Part shown: one piece after another, positions 44,573 through 54,553 of the stretch | Position numbering within the stretch: the stretch's first letter is position 1 | Layout: each line of letters opens with the position of its first letter | NCBI RefSeq assembly: GCF_039503195.1 | Contig: NZ_JBCJKP010000002.1 | Coordinates: 105,925 to 169,924, forward strand | Length of the DNA stretch: 64,000 bases | DNA from: Streptomyces mirabilis | GTDB taxonomy: Bacteria; Actinomycetota; Actinomycetes; Streptomycetales; Streptomycetaceae | Reading direction: 5' to 3' | Notes under the pieces: model-generated | What the model was told of the DNA's origin: nothing | The model's input: the letters and a program-made list of their open reading frames with translations, nothing else | Databases searched by the model: none | Made by a program: the position numbers and the translations under genes

Positions 44573-45397
44573 TCAGCGGACCCGCGCGGGTGCGGGCGGG
44601 CCCGCGCCGTCGGCGGGAGCGGGCGCCGGTGCCGCCTCCGGCGCCGCGGTCTGGATCGAGTGCTGCAGCCGCCGCAGCCGCGGCGAGGGCTCCAGGCCCA
44701 GGTCCGCATCGAGGGTGGCGCGCAGCTGGTGGTAGACGCTGAGCGACTCGCTGCGCCGCCCCGAGCGGTGCAGGGCCAGCATGAACTGCGCGTGCAGATT
44801 CTCGTGGGTGCGGTAACGGCTGGTCAGCACGGTCAGTTCGGGCAGCAGTTCGCGGTGGCGGCCCAGCCGCAGATCGGCCTCGATGCGCTGGTCCAGCGCG
44901 CACAGCCGGCTCTCCTCCAGCCGCCGGGCCTCCATCGCCAGCTGCGCCCCCGCCTGGACGTCGGCGAACGCGGTCCCCGTCCACAGCGCCAGCGCCCGGC
45001 CCAGGGTGCGGGCCGCCTCGGCGAAGGCGCCCTGGTCCATGGCCCGGTAGCCCTCCCCCGCGAGCCGCTCGAAGGCGCGCACATCACTGCTGCCGCCGCC
45101 GGAGGCGAGCAGATAGCCGCCCGGCAGGGTCATCAGGACGTCCTTGGCGGCGGCCCGGTCGTCCCCCAGCGCCTGCGCGATGAGCTCACGCAGCTGCAGC
45201 ACGTACGTCTGCAGCGTGGTGCGGGCGCTGCGCGGCGGGGCCGCGCCCCACAGCTCCTCGGTGAGGGCCGCGACCGGCACCACCTGGTCGGCGTGGAGCG
45301 CCAGCAGAGCCAGGACCTGCCGCGGTTTCGGCGCGGTCGGGGTGATGGACACCCCGTTCTCCCGCACCGCCAGTGCGCCCAGTACGTCGATGTCCAC
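44573..45397 (-). CDS. SARP family activator 1
   Basis: 274-residue Streptomyces antibiotic regulatory protein: an OmpR-like winged helix (TPTAPKPRQVLALLALHADQ, LRELIAQALG) followed by the bacterial transcriptional activation (BTAD) domain (SRLCALDQRIEADLRLGRHR). GTG 45397 follows GGGGAGA. An ARE-like site lies about 45-70 bases upstream. A 65-base block (44859-44923) is identical to the SARP gene at 59870, showing recent common origin. It likely activates the biosynthetic genes. Confidence 0.93.
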   Translation of the reverse strand: MDIDVLGALAVRENGVSITPTAPKPRQVLALLALHADQVVPVAALTEELWGAAPPRSARTTLQTYVLQLRELIAQALGDDRAAAKDVLMTLPGGYLLASGGGSSDVRAFERLAGEGYRAMDQGAFAEAARTLGRALALWTGTAFADVQAGAQLAMEARRLEESRLCALDQRIEADLRLGRHRELLPELTVLTSRYRTHENLHAQFMLALHRSGRRSESLSVYHQLRATLDADLGLEPSPRLRRLQHSIQTAAPEAAPAPAPADGAGPPAPARVR

Positions 45398-45440
45398 GCC
45401 GTCTCCCCTGGTCGGTGTGCCGTGCCGCACCCACGATTAC

Positions 45441-45465
45441 AAAACAGCACGTCCGGTCTGTCAAT
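45441..45465. promoter_or_regulatory. ARE-like site upstream of SARP 1
   Basis: The site reads AAAACAGCA, then CGTCCGGT, then CTGTCAAT. It matches the site upstream of SARP 3 (61141-61165) at about 20 of 25 positions and resembles gamma-butyrolactone-receptor autoregulatory elements. Confidence 0.6.
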
Positions 45466-45644
45466 ACTAGACCGTTCGCGCTGTTTCCGTCGGGTGACGG
45501 ACCGGCAGCAGGCCGGCGGCGGACGGGCAACGGGCCGCCGGGGTGCCGGAATTCCCCGGTCCGCGCCCTCCGGGGAGGGGCCGGGCCCCGGCGCCGGCCG
45601 CCGCGGCCGGCGGCCCGCAAAGCAGACCGCCGGGTCTGCTCCCG

Positions 45645-45713
45645 GCACGGGAAGGGGCGGAAAGGGAAGGGAGGGAGAGGAAAGGGGAAGTCCGGGACGG
45701 GGAGGGGCGGGGG
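45645..45713. repeat. polypurine tract
   Basis: G/A-only stretch with GGAAGGG units directly after the carboxylase stop codon. The remainder of 45398-45713 holds the ARE-like site and no gene. Confidence 0.6.
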
Positions 45714-47387
45714 TTACTGCGGCGGGTTGCCGTGTTTGCGGGAGGGCAGGTCGGCGTGTTTGGCGTGCAGCATGGCCAGGGAGCGGATGAGGACCTCGCG
45801 GGTGGCGGCGGGGTCGATGACGTCGTCGACCAGGCCGCGTTCGGCGGCGTAGTAGGGGTGCATGAGTTCGGCCCTGTACTCCTTGACCATGCGGGCGCGC
45901 ATGGCCTCGGGGTCGGCGGCCTGGGCGATCTGCCGGCGGAAGATGACGCCTGCCGCGCCTTCCGCGCCCATCACGGCGATCTCGTTGGTGGGCCAGGCGT
46001 AGGTGAGGTCGGCGCCGATGGACTGGGAGTCCATGACGATGTAGGCGCCGCCGTAGGCCTTGCGCAGGATGAGTGAGATCCGCGGCACGGTCGCGTTGCA
46101 GTACGCGTACAGCAGTTTGGCGCCGTGCCGGATGATCCCGCCGTGCTCCTGGTCGACCCCGGGCAGGAACCCGGGCACGTCCAGCAGGGTGACGATCGGG
46201 ATGTTGAAGGCGTCGCACATCTGCACGAACCGGGCGGCCTTCTCGGAGGCCTCGATGTCCAGCACGCCGGCCAGGGTCTGCGGCTGGTTGGCGACAATGC
46301 CCACCACCTGGCCGTCCAGACGGGCCAGCGCGCAGATGATGTTGCGGGCCCAGCGCTCGTGGACCTCCAGGCAGTCGCCGTCGTCGACGAGTTCCTCGAT
46401 GACCTTCGTCATGTCGTAGGGGCGGTTGCCGTCCGCCGGGACCAGGTCCAGGAGGGTCTCGCCGCGCCGTCCGGGCGGGTCGTGGGGGGTGGTGTGCGGG
46501 GGGTTCTCGCGGTTGTTCTGCGGGAGCATCGCCAGGAGGTAGCGCACCTCCGCGAGGCAGGTCTCCTCGTCGTCGTAGGCGAAGTGCGCCACGCCGGAGG
46601 TCTCGGCGTGGACGTCGGCGCCGCCGAGCCCGTTCTGGGTGATCTCCTCGCCGGTGACCGTCTTGACGACGTCGGGGCCGGTGATGAACATCTGCGAGGT
46701 CTCACGGACCATGAACACGAAGTCCGTCAGCGCGGGGCTGTAGGCGGCGCCGCCCGCGCACGGGCCGAGCATCACGCTGATCTGCGGGATGACACCGGAC
46801 GCCTTCGTGTTGCGCTGGAAGATGCCGCCGTAGCCGGCGAGCGCGCTCACACCCTCCTGGATACGGGCGCCCGCACCGTCGTTGAGGGAGACCAGCGGCG
46901 CGCCGGCCGCGATGGCCATGTCCATGATCTTGTGGATCTTCGTGGCGTGCGCCTCGCCCAGCGCGCCGCCGAAGATACGGAAGTCGTGCGCGTAGACGAA
47001 GACCGTACGGCCCTCCACCGTGCCCCAGCCGGTGACGACACCGTCGGTGTACGGCTTCCTGGCCTCCAGGCCGAACCCGGTCGCCCGGTGCCGGCGCAGC
47101 TGCTCGACCTCCTGGAAGCTGCCGTCGTCCAGCAGCAGGGCGATGCGTTCCCGGGCGGTCAGCTTGCCCTTGGCGTGCTGCGCGGCGGTCGCCTTCTCCC
47201 CCGGGCCCAGCCGGGCCGCCTCGCGGATCGCGTGCAGTTCGGCCACACGTCCGCGGATGTCGGCCGGGCCCTGGGCGGGGACCGGGTCCTGGGCGGGGGC
47301 CGGGTCCTGGGCGGGGGCCGGGTCCTGGGCGGGGGCCGGGTCCTGGGCGGGGGTGGGGCTCTGGGTGCGGGCGGGGGCGGTGGTCAT
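45714..47387 (-). CDS. acyl-CoA carboxylase beta subunit (carboxyltransferase)
   Basis: 557-residue biotin-dependent carboxyltransferase that makes malonyl-CoA-type extender units. Conserved segments include LNDGAGARIQEGV, MLGPCAGGAAYSPALTDF and GAEGAAGVIFRR. At the specificity position after GGAY it has Ile (GGAYIVM) rather than Asp, which suggests acetyl-CoA over propionyl-CoA. The N-terminus has four to five AQDPAP repeats encoded by an 18-bp array (about 47283-47352). ATG 47387 uses GGAGGG from the adjacent IS left end. The epsilon subunit lies on the far side of that element; no alpha subunit is in the window. Confidence 0.92.
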   Translation of the reverse strand: MTTAPARTQSPTPAQDPAPAQDPAPAQDPAPAQDPVPAQGPADIRGRVAELHAIREAARLGPGEKATAAQHAKGKLTARERIALLLDDGSFQEVEQLRRHRATGFGLEARKPYTDGVVTGWGTVEGRTVFVYAHDFRIFGGALGEAHATKIHKIMDMAIAAGAPLVSLNDGAGARIQEGVSALAGYGGIFQRNTKASGVIPQISVMLGPCAGGAAYSPALTDFVFMVRETSQMFITGPDVVKTVTGEEITQNGLGGADVHAETSGVAHFAYDDEETCLAEVRYLLAMLPQNNRENPPHTTPHDPPGRRGETLLDLVPADGNRPYDMTKVIEELVDDGDCLEVHERWARNIICALARLDGQVVGIVANQPQTLAGVLDIEASEKAARFVQMCDAFNIPIVTLLDVPGFLPGVDQEHGGIIRHGAKLLYAYCNATVPRISLILRKAYGGAYIVMDSQSIGADLTYAWPTNEIAVMGAEGAAGVIFRRQIAQAADPEAMRARMVKEYRAELMHPYYAAERGLVDDVIDPAATREVLIRSLAMLHAKHADLPSRKHGNPPQ

Positions 47388-48769
47388 CTGTTCCCTCCGT
47401 GGATACTCCGTCCTTCAGGGCGGAGAGGAATCGGACTCCTGCGGAGCAGGGCTGGGAAGGACGATCCGCCGTCAGGGCGGATCGTCGTTCGCGGCCAACT
47501 TCCCGCAGACAGCCACTAGTTGATGCGACAGTTTGTGAGTTGTGAGCCCTCGCGTGAAGCGGGCGTATCGGTACCGCTTCTGTCCGACGGATGCGCAGGC
47601 GGCCGAGCTGTCGCGCACGTTCGGGTGCGTGCGGAAGGTCTACAACCTGGCGCTCGCCGCGCGGACGGAGGCGTGGGTGACCCGTCAGGAGCGGGTCAGC
47701 TACCACCAGACGTCGGCGATGCTGACAGCGTGGAAGAAGACCGGGGAACTGGCCTACCTGAACGAGGTGTCCTCGGTCCCGCTCCAGCAGACGCTGCGGC
47801 ACCTGCAGACGGCATTCACCCACTTCTTCGGCAAACGGGCCAACTACCCGCGCTTCAAGTCGCGGAAGACGTCGCGCAGGAGTGCGGAGTACACCACCAG
47901 CGCGTTCCGCTCCCGCGACGGGAAACTGACACGGGCGAAGATGACCGAGCCGCTGGACATCGTGTGGTCGAGACCGCTGCCCGGGGAGCGAGCCCGTCCA
48001 CCGTGACGGTCTCGCAGGACAGCGCGGGCCGCTGGTTCGTGTCCCTGCTGTGCGAGGACCCGTCCGTCAAGCCGCTTCCGGCCACCGGTCAGGCCGTCGG
48101 TGCCGATGTCGGGCTGGAGCATCTGCTGACCCTCTCGACCGGGGAGAAGATCGCCAGCCCCCGGCACGAGCGCCGGGACCGTGCCGCTCCGGCCAGGCAG
48201 CAGCGTCGTCCGGCGAAGAAGGAGAAGGGCTCGGCGAACCGGGCCAGGGCCCGGCTGAAGGTCGCGAAGATCCATGCCCGGATCGCCGACCGGCGCCGCG
48301 ACAGCCTGCACAAGCTGACCACTCGGCTCGTCCGTGAAGACCAAACGATCGTGATCGAGGACCTGGCCGTGCGCAACATGGTCAAGAACCGGAAACTGGC
48401 CCGCGCCATCAGTGACGCGGCATGGGGCGAGTTCCGGAGGATGCTGGAGTACAAAGCCCCGTGGTACGGGCGCGAGGTGATCGCGGTGGACCGGTGGTTC
48501 CCCTCGTCCGGGCTGTGCTCCGCCTGCAACACCCTGCGGGACACGATGCCGCTGCACGTCCGCACGTGGACGTGCGACTGCGCAACGACCCACGACCGGG
48601 ACGTGAACGCGGCGCACAACCTCCTGGCCGCCGAACCGGCGGTGACAGTCTGTGGAGCTGGTGTAAGACCTCAACGGAGTACTCCGGACGGGCAGTCGGC
48701 AACGAAGCAGAAACCCTCACGGCGCGAGCCGTAAGAATCCCCCTCCCTTCAGGAACGGGAGAAGTCAAG
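47388..48769 (+). mobile_element. IS200/IS605-type element carrying only tnpB
   Basis: The left end begins at the carboxylase start codon and contains the hairpin CTCCGTCCTTCAGGGCGGAG. A second hairpin is at about 47467-47487 and the right end has a hairpin near 48742-48760, followed by GAAGTCAA. It separates the acyl-CoA carboxylase epsilon and beta genes. No tnpA is present. Confidence 0.8.
47542..48734 (+). pseudogene. tnpB: TnpB RNA-guided nuclease, apparent frameshift
   Basis: The N-terminal part starts VSPRVKRAYRYRFCPTDAQA from the GTG at 47542. The frame changes at 47983-47986, where one G is missing, and continues with VGADVGLEHLLTLSTG (RuvC Asp), IVIEDLAVRNM (Glu), CSAC/CDCA (zinc ribbon) and HDRDVNAAHNLL (Asp). 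All catalytic residues are in the second frame. The sequence is distinct from, but homologous to, the copy at 8999. The 3' end overlaps the presumed guide-RNA region. Confidence 0.82.
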
Positions 48770-48845
48770 TCAGGTCCCTTTCCGGGGCGGGGAGTTCCGC
48801 ATCACGGCCGGCCGCGCCGGACCCCGGCGGGTGCCGGGGGCGGTG

Positions 48846-49039
48846 TCACTGCCAGCTGCGCGGGGCCCGGCGGGTGCGGGGCCGCCACCAGCGGGAGCCG
48901 TTGACCGGCCTGCCCGGCGGGGGAACGCGCCACCCGCGCGCAGTGCGAGCAGCACCACGGTCAGTGCGGCCAGTTCCTCGTCGCTGGCCTGCCCGCGTTC
49001 CACGCGCAGGACGGGCTCGTGGTGCTCCGGCGTTCCCAT
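48846..49039 (-). CDS. acyl-CoA carboxylase epsilon subunit (apparent frameshift)
   Basis: Small accessory subunit that stabilises actinobacterial acyl-CoA carboxylases. The N-terminal half reads VLRVERGQASDEELAALTVV, the typical epsilon pattern. After one missing C in the run at 48919-48923 the frame continues to SRWWRPRTRRAPRSWQ, matching the family's Trp-containing C-terminus. As sequenced, the first frame runs on into the IS element. The start is ATG 49039, with AAGGAGGGGG upstream. It belongs with the beta subunit at 45714. Confidence 0.78.
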
Positions 49040-49270
49040 ACCCCCTCCTTCGGTCGTGGGGACACCGTCGGCCACCGGGCTCAAGAACCGCTCTCACTGC
49101 GCTCGAAGAGCACTGCACACGGCGGGGCGGGGGCGTGTGCGGGGGCGGGGGAAAGGGTTCGGCCAGCTGCCGCCCGTGCGGGCGGGCGGGCGGAGGGGCG
49201 GCGGGGGCCGGGGGCGGCGCGGGCGGCGCGCGGTGCGGCGCGTATGCGGCGGGGGCGGGGACATGGTGTC

Positions 49271-49299
49271 TTGACTGCGCCGGTGGCGGTGATTACGGA
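49271..49299 (+). promoter_or_regulatory. possible promoter for SARP 2
   Basis: TTGACT at 49271 and TACGGA at 49294 with a 17-base spacer, roughly a sigma-70-type pair. It lies in the otherwise gene-free 49040-49587 region, which is G-rich low-complexity DNA. Confidence 0.3.
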
Positions 49300-49587
49300 T
49301 CCGGGCGGCCCCGTACCGGCGTGCGGGAAAGGAGGACGACGGTAGCCGTGTGGAGTGCGGCGACAGCGGAATCAGGAGTTCTCTTCGAGCGGCCGTACAC
49401 ACGTTCTCCAGCGCGCCGAACGCCGTACGCGGCACCGGACTTGGAAGTCCGCTCGAGAACGGATCCAGGAAAACGCTGGACGGGGACGGCCGCGGCTAGC
49501 GTGAGCGGCGGCGCGGATTTCCGGCCAACAAAGTGGAACGGGACAAGGAGCTCGACGACATACGGAATGCGGAATACGGAGGAGACC

Positions 49588-50408
49588 GTGAGGATTCAGG
49601 TTCTGGGTCCGTTGAGTGCCGAGGTCAACGGGGGATCCATCGTTCCGAGCGCGGGCAAGCCGCGGCAGATCCTGTCGCTGCTGGCGTTGTATCCCGGGCG
49701 GGTGATGCCCGTCCCGACCCTCATGGAGGAGATCTGGGCGACACAGCCGCCGCAGAGCGCGCTGACCACGCTGCAGACCTACATCCTGCAGCTGCGCCGG
49801 CGGCTGGGCACCGCGATGGGGCCCGGTGCGCCGGGCGGCGCCAAGGAGGTGCTGGCCACCCGGCACGGCGGCTATCTGCTGCAGATCCCGCCCGACTGCG
49901 TCGACGTGCACCAGTACGACCGGCTGACGAGGGAGGGCCAGGCCGCCTTCGAGAGCGGCGACGACGAGGTCTCCGCCGCCCGTTTCAAGGCGGCCCTGGG
50001 CCTGTGGCAGGGCCCCGCCCTGGTCGACGTACGGCTGGGGCCGGTCCTGGAGATCGAGGTGGTGCGGCTGGAGGAGAGCCGGCTGGTCACCGTGGAACGG
50101 CGCATCGACGCCGACCTGCGGCTGGGCCGGCACGCCGAACTCATCGCCGAGCTCATCGAACTGACCGCCCGTCACCCCCAGCACGAGGGACTGCACTCCC
50201 AGGCCATGGTGGCGCTCTACCGCTCCGGCCGGCAGGCCTCCGCGCTGGAGGTCTACCGCCGGCTGCGGGTACGGCTGATCGAGGACCTGGGCGTGGAACC
50301 CTCCCCCAGCTGCAACGCCTCCACCAGGCCGTCCTGACCGTCGACCCCCAGCTGGACGTCCTCGCAGGCCCGCGCCACAGCTCCACCTACGACCTGTTCA
50401 CCGCCTGA
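49588..50408 (+). CDS. SARP family activator 2 (apparent frameshift)
   Basis: About 273 codons. The winged-helix N-terminus reads VRIQVLGPLSAEVNGGSIVP, then AGKPRQILSLLALYPGRVMP. The BTAD domain has ESRLVTVERRIDADLRLGRH. A missing C in the run at 50303-50307 shifts the last 35 codons; restoring it gives EPSPQLQRLHQAVLTVDPQL. GTG 49588 is preceded by GGAGGAGA. It is more divergent than the other two SARPs, is the only one on the plus strand, and lacks an evident ARE site. Confidence 0.88.
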
Positions 50409-50412
50409 CAGA

Positions 50413-50445
50413 CCCGCCCCCGCCGCGAGTCGCGGCGGGGGCGGG
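50413..50445 (+). terminator. hairpin after SARP 2
   Basis: Perfect 15-bp inverted repeat (50413-50427 and 50431-50445) with a 3-base loop, 5 bases past the stop codon. The following 50446-50713 stretch holds no recognised feature. Confidence 0.75.
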
Positions 50446-50713
50446 CAGCGGCGGGCAACGGGCAGCGGCGGGAGGGATGCTGCGGGCCGGCGGCGGACGG
50501 CGGCGGCCCGGCGGCCCGTCCGCCGCTGTGGCTGCGGGCCGGACCGGTCCCGGTCCGCCTCAGCGGCGATGGCGCCCGGCCGCGGGGCTGCCAGCGCGGT
50601 GGCAGCCGGCCGCCAGGCGGCCCTCTCGAAACGTCGTCAGCACGCCCCGAACGACCAGAAGTGGCTATGCCGATGACAAGTAGCAGCGCATGCCGATGAG
50701 TTCTGACATCGGT

Positions 50714-51259
50714 TCATGCTCCGTGAGCGCGAGCATGTCGGTGAGTTTTGACACCGCTTCGACGCGGGTCAAAAGTGCGTGGCGGTCCCGAAGACGCGGC
50801 GAAGTTCTGCCATGTCGTGCCGGTCACGTTCCGTTGGTTCGTATCCCTGAGGAAGTAGACCTGCTGCTCGGCGGACAAGCACGGGATGGGCGTCCCCTGG
50901 ATGGTGCCCGTCACGAAGCAGGAGGAGGGATAGACGAAGGGACGTTGCGGTTCGGGTGACGCCTGCACTGCTGAGCCGTCATCACTGAAGACCAGCGGAT
51001 GAAGGTCGATCTCCCGGCCGTCCGGAGCCTTCACGACGAATCGGATGGGTCTCCAGTTCAGGCTCTCCACGAAGCCTTCCGCGGAGAGGGCCGCCAGCAC
51101 GGCGGCTTCCTGATCTTGCCGGTGCATCAGGTCCAGGTCGCGATGGTCTCGGGTCTGCTCGCCGATCAGAGCGTCGATCCCCCATCCGCCACCGACCCAG
51201 AGGCCGGCCTCCGCCCGCTGCAACAGGGCCAGGACGAACAACACGTCATCAGCTGTCAT
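50714..51259 (-). CDS. aminoglycoside/lincosamide-type nucleotidyltransferase
   Basis: 181-residue protein of the nucleotidyltransferase superfamily. The active-site region LWVGGGWGIDALIGEQTRDH followed by RDLDLMH gives the GGW and DxD metal-binding signatures seen in LinA/LnuA- and ANT(2'')-type enzymes, which adenylylate antibiotics. The C-terminal third diverges after EQQVYFLRDTNQR and lacks the usual acidic helix, perhaps through a frame change or truncation. The G+C content is a little lower than in neighbouring genes. It could be self-resistance or unrelated cargo. Confidence 0.75.
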   Translation of the reverse strand: MTADDVLFVLALLQRAEAGLWVGGGWGIDALIGEQTRDHRDLDLMHRQDQEAAVLAALSAEGFVESLNWRPIRFVVKAPDGREIDLHPLVFSDDGSAVQASPEPQRPFVYPSSCFVTGTIQGTPIPCLSAEQQVYFLRDTNQRNVTGTTWQNFAASSGPPRTFDPRRSGVKTHRHARAHGA

Positions 51260-51374
51260 CACCCGACGCAGGCTGGTACTCCAGTTGTAGATCGTGATCT
51301 TGTTGGTCGGGTGCCTGGTCCCGTACCGAACCCGATCCCCGCCTCGATTGGTCCGGTCCGATGCGCTTGCCGTC

Positions 51375-51695
51375 TCAGCTGGATCGGTCAGTGGAGGGGC
51401 CGATGGCGTTGTCCGTGCCGTAGAAGCGGCCCTGGTCGCACAGGGCGTCGATCTCGGCGTTGTCTTCCTCGCTCAGTTGTGCATCCAGCTCAACGCTGAT
51501 GACGCGTCGGGCGCGGGCCAATCGCCGAGCGACATCCCAGTCGGCGATGAATTTGCCGACGGTGTACTCGTCGGCGGTTCCGGATGCCTGGCGGGATCCA
51601 AGTCGGTCGAGGGAAACGACGAACTCGTTCAGGTCCTGCAGTACTGAGACGACCTCGCTGAGGGGCATGCGGATCTCTCGGGAGGACATGTCCAT
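51375..51695 (-). CDS. hypothetical protein
   Basis: 106 residues from ATG 51695, or 110 from the TTG at 51707. It is acidic and mostly helical (SEVVSVLQDLNEFVVSLDRL, DWDVARRLARARRVISVELD). Composition and codon use look real, but no family was recognised. It follows the nucleotidyltransferase gene's promoter region by about 115 bases and shares its lower G+C. Confidence 0.55.
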   Translation of the reverse strand: MDMSSREIRMPLSEVVSVLQDLNEFVVSLDRLGSRQASGTADEYTVGKFIADWDVARRLARARRVISVELDAQLSEEDNAEIDALCDQGRFYGTDNAIGPSTDRSS

Positions 51696-51854
51696 CAGCC
51701 GATTCAACTCCAGAGTCGGTGCTCCGGCCCAGATCCCTGATCTTGGTGGTCGGAGCTGGTCCGGGAACGGGTGCGGCCACCGGTGACACGGCGAGCGGAC
51801 GCACGACGTACGCCCTGCGGGGGGGGACCAGTTTCCGGCACGGGGGGGGCGGGT

Positions 51855-54073
51855 TCAGGGGGGCGGGGTGAGGACGGAGCGCACCCCGCGGGCGAGGGCG
51901 GACGCGCTGGCGGCGGCGTCGCCGATGCCGGTCATGACCACGGCCGAAACCATGCCGGGAGCATGCGGCGTGCGCTGGGCGAGTTCGTAGGCCGCCCTCC
52001 CCCGGGCCCGCACCCGCACAGCACCAGGCGCCGGCCCGGCCCGGATGCCTGGTGCAGCGCGGCCGGCAGCGCGCCCGGTGCGCCGTCACCGTGCACGGCC
52101 ACGATTTTCTCCGGGCCGCGGTGGCCGCGGACGAACAGGTCGTAGCTGCCCGCCGGCACACCCGGGGCGGTGACCAGGCAGATCACGTCCGCGTGCGGAT
52201 GCCCGGGCCGCAGCACGGTCAGGGCGGGGTGCGGCGCGGGCGGCACGGGCCCGGCCATGCGCGGTACCGCGGCCCGGGCCAGCAGGTCCAGCAGCTGTCC
52301 GGCACTGGCCTGCGCCTGCCGGAACTCGGGCAGCGCGCGCAGCAGGCGTACGCACTGGGAGTGCAGGGCGGCGGCGTCCTCGTCCGCGAGCTGCGCCCGG
52401 TCGTAGAACAGGCCCAGGACCAGGCCGCCGGCGGTGTCGTGCCGGGCGGCGAGGGTCAGGGGCCCGCCGGCGGCGCCGGCCGCGCTGCGGGGGGTGTCCG
52501 CGTGGACGCCCTGGGCGGCGAGTTCGCTGCGCAGGACCTTCGGCAGCACGAGCGGGCCGTCGAAACGCACCAGAGTGCTGCCGGCACCGCAGAGCGGACC
52601 AACACCCGCGGCAGGACCCGCGACACGGTCAAGGCCGGCAGCGGGACCGGGGCCAAGACCGGCGGCGGGACCGGCGGCGGGACCGGCGGCGGGACCGGCG
52701 GCGGGGGCGGCGGGCGGGCGGGGGGCCCACGCACGGATCGTCTCGGTGCTGGCCCACGGGTAGGCGGCCAGGTCCAGCAGCATGTCGCGGACCTGGTGCA
52801 GCAGGCCCGCCAGCGGGGCGGCCGGATCGACGGTCACGGTCATCGGCAGCGGGCTGTCCAGCAGGCCGGGAATGCCCGCGGCACCCGGCAGGGCGATGTC
52901 CCGTCCCGACAGCTGCACCCCGAAACTCACCGGCAGCGGCCCCGAAACGCCCGCCGCCCGGTACAGCAGCAGCGCCCACACCAGGTGCAGCGCGCTGGAC
53001 TCGGCGGCACCGCGCAGCGCGGCCCAGGAACGCAGCCGCAAGGTCTCCGGCGCCCGCAGCCGGGTGTCCAGCAGACCGGGCCCGCTCTGCCCGGTGGCGC
53101 CGCCCGGCCGCCCCGGGCGGGTGGCGGCCCGCGGCGGCGGCACCGCGCGGGCCCAGAACTGCCGCGCGGCCGTGGTGTCCTGGCCGGCCAGCCAGCGGGC
53201 ATGGTCGCGCAGATCGGGACGGCGTTCCCCGCCCGGCAGGACGCCGCCGGCGGCGTAGGCGCGGTAGAACTCCCGCAGCAGCAGGTGCACACCCCGCTCG
53301 TCGAGGAGGGCCGGGTGATAGGTCAGCAGCACCCGCGGCGGCGCCGCGCCCGCACCCCCGCCGGGCTCCGCCGCCAGCAGGGTCAGGCGCAGCAGCCCCG
53401 GCCGGTGCAGCGCGAACCCCCGCGCCCGGTCCCGCCGCAGCAGCTGGGGCCAGGTGACGGCGGCCGGGGAACACACCGCGATGTCCGCCTCGGCCCGGGC
53501 GTGCAGCACCAGACGCGGCGCGGCGACCCAGTCGAAACAGGCCCGCAGCACACACTCCCGGTCGACGACGGACTGCCACGCCGCGGCGAACCGCGCCACG
53601 TCGAAAGGCCCGGACCAGTCCCAGTACAACTGCTCGACCCCGCCACCGTCACTGCCGTCACTGCCGTCACTGCCGTCACTGCTGCCGCCGTTGCCGCCGG
53701 TGCTGGTGGCGGTGCTGGCGGCGGCGGGGGTGAGGGCGGCGCGCAGCAGGGTCTGCTGGTGTCCGGTGACCGGGAGGATCTCCCCGCCCGGCGGGGGCGG
53801 CGCCAGCAGGTCGGCCAGCAGGTCCGCGGGCAGCGCGGCAAGCCCGCCCGCGTCGGGCGGGGTCAGGCGCAGCGTGTGGTGACCGGGCCGGTGACTGTCC
53901 AGCGCGACACCGAAGGCACGGTGGCGCTGCGCGAGCCGGGCGGCGACCGTCTCGGCGTCCGCCGGGCCCAGCGGGCCGCGCAGTTCCAGGACCAGCGGAC
54001 CGCCCGGCGACAGCGCCACCGGCTCATGGACCACGGCAAGAACAGCGCCCCGCGGCACACCCTGGCTGCTCAT
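51855..54073 (-). CDS. condensation/thioesterase-like protein with degenerate catalytic motifs (apparent frameshift)
   Basis: About 739 codons. The first 600 residues have an NRPS condensation-domain layout, but the HHxxxDG motif is changed to LLTYHPALLDERG. The last 110 resemble a type II thioesterase; the GxSxG nucleophile elbow reads CGCGPGGG, and after one missing base near 51993-51998 the frame continues RAYELAQRTPHAPGMV. Internal SDG and GPAA repeats are present. It may be a non-catalytic partner or a release enzyme with unusual chemistry. ATG 54073. Confidence 0.6.
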
Positions 54074-54133
54074 CCGCCCTCCCAGGCCCCAGGACCCGCC
54101 CCCGCGGCACGGCGGACCGGCCCTCCGCACCCC

Positions 54134-54538
54134 TTACCCGACCAGCAGGACCAGCCCGGCCGGCAAAACCGGCAGGGGCGGCGGGAGTGCGGGGAGGACA
54201 GGCACGGCAGGCACGGCGGGCACGGCCACTGCGGGTGCGGGTGCGGCAGCCGCGGGTGCGGGTGCGGGCGGGACGGCATCGGGCGGGGTGACGGCGGACG
54301 GGCCGGCCGGGCGGTGGGCGCGGGCCGCGGCGCCCGGCCCGCGACGGGCCGGGCGGCGGCGAAAGCTGCCGCCGGGACGTCCCGCGGCGGCGTCCCGCGC
54401 GAAGACAGGCCGCACAGGGGCAGGCCGGGCAGGGACAGACCGCACGGGGACAGACCGCACGGGGACGGGCCGCACGGGGGCGGGCCGGACGGGGGCGGGC
54501 CGGGCCGGGTGCGGTGGGATGGCTGCACGGTGGTTCAC
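54134..54538 (-). CDS. doubtful Pro/Ala/Arg-rich reading frame
   Basis: 134-codon frame of low complexity (RPAPVRPVPVRSVPVRSV-type repeats) in the 480-base gap between the condensation-like and PPTase genes. The GTG start has no clear ribosome site. It may be only G+C-rich spacer DNA. Confidence 0.2.
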   Translation of the reverse strand: MNHRAAIPPHPARPAPVRPAPVRPVPVRSVPVRSVPARPAPVRPVFARDAAAGRPGGSFRRRPARRGPGAAARAHRPAGPSAVTPPDAVPPAPAPAAAAPAPAVAVPAVPAVPVLPALPPPLPVLPAGLVLLVG

Positions 54539-54553
54539 GACGCCCGCCTCTCG

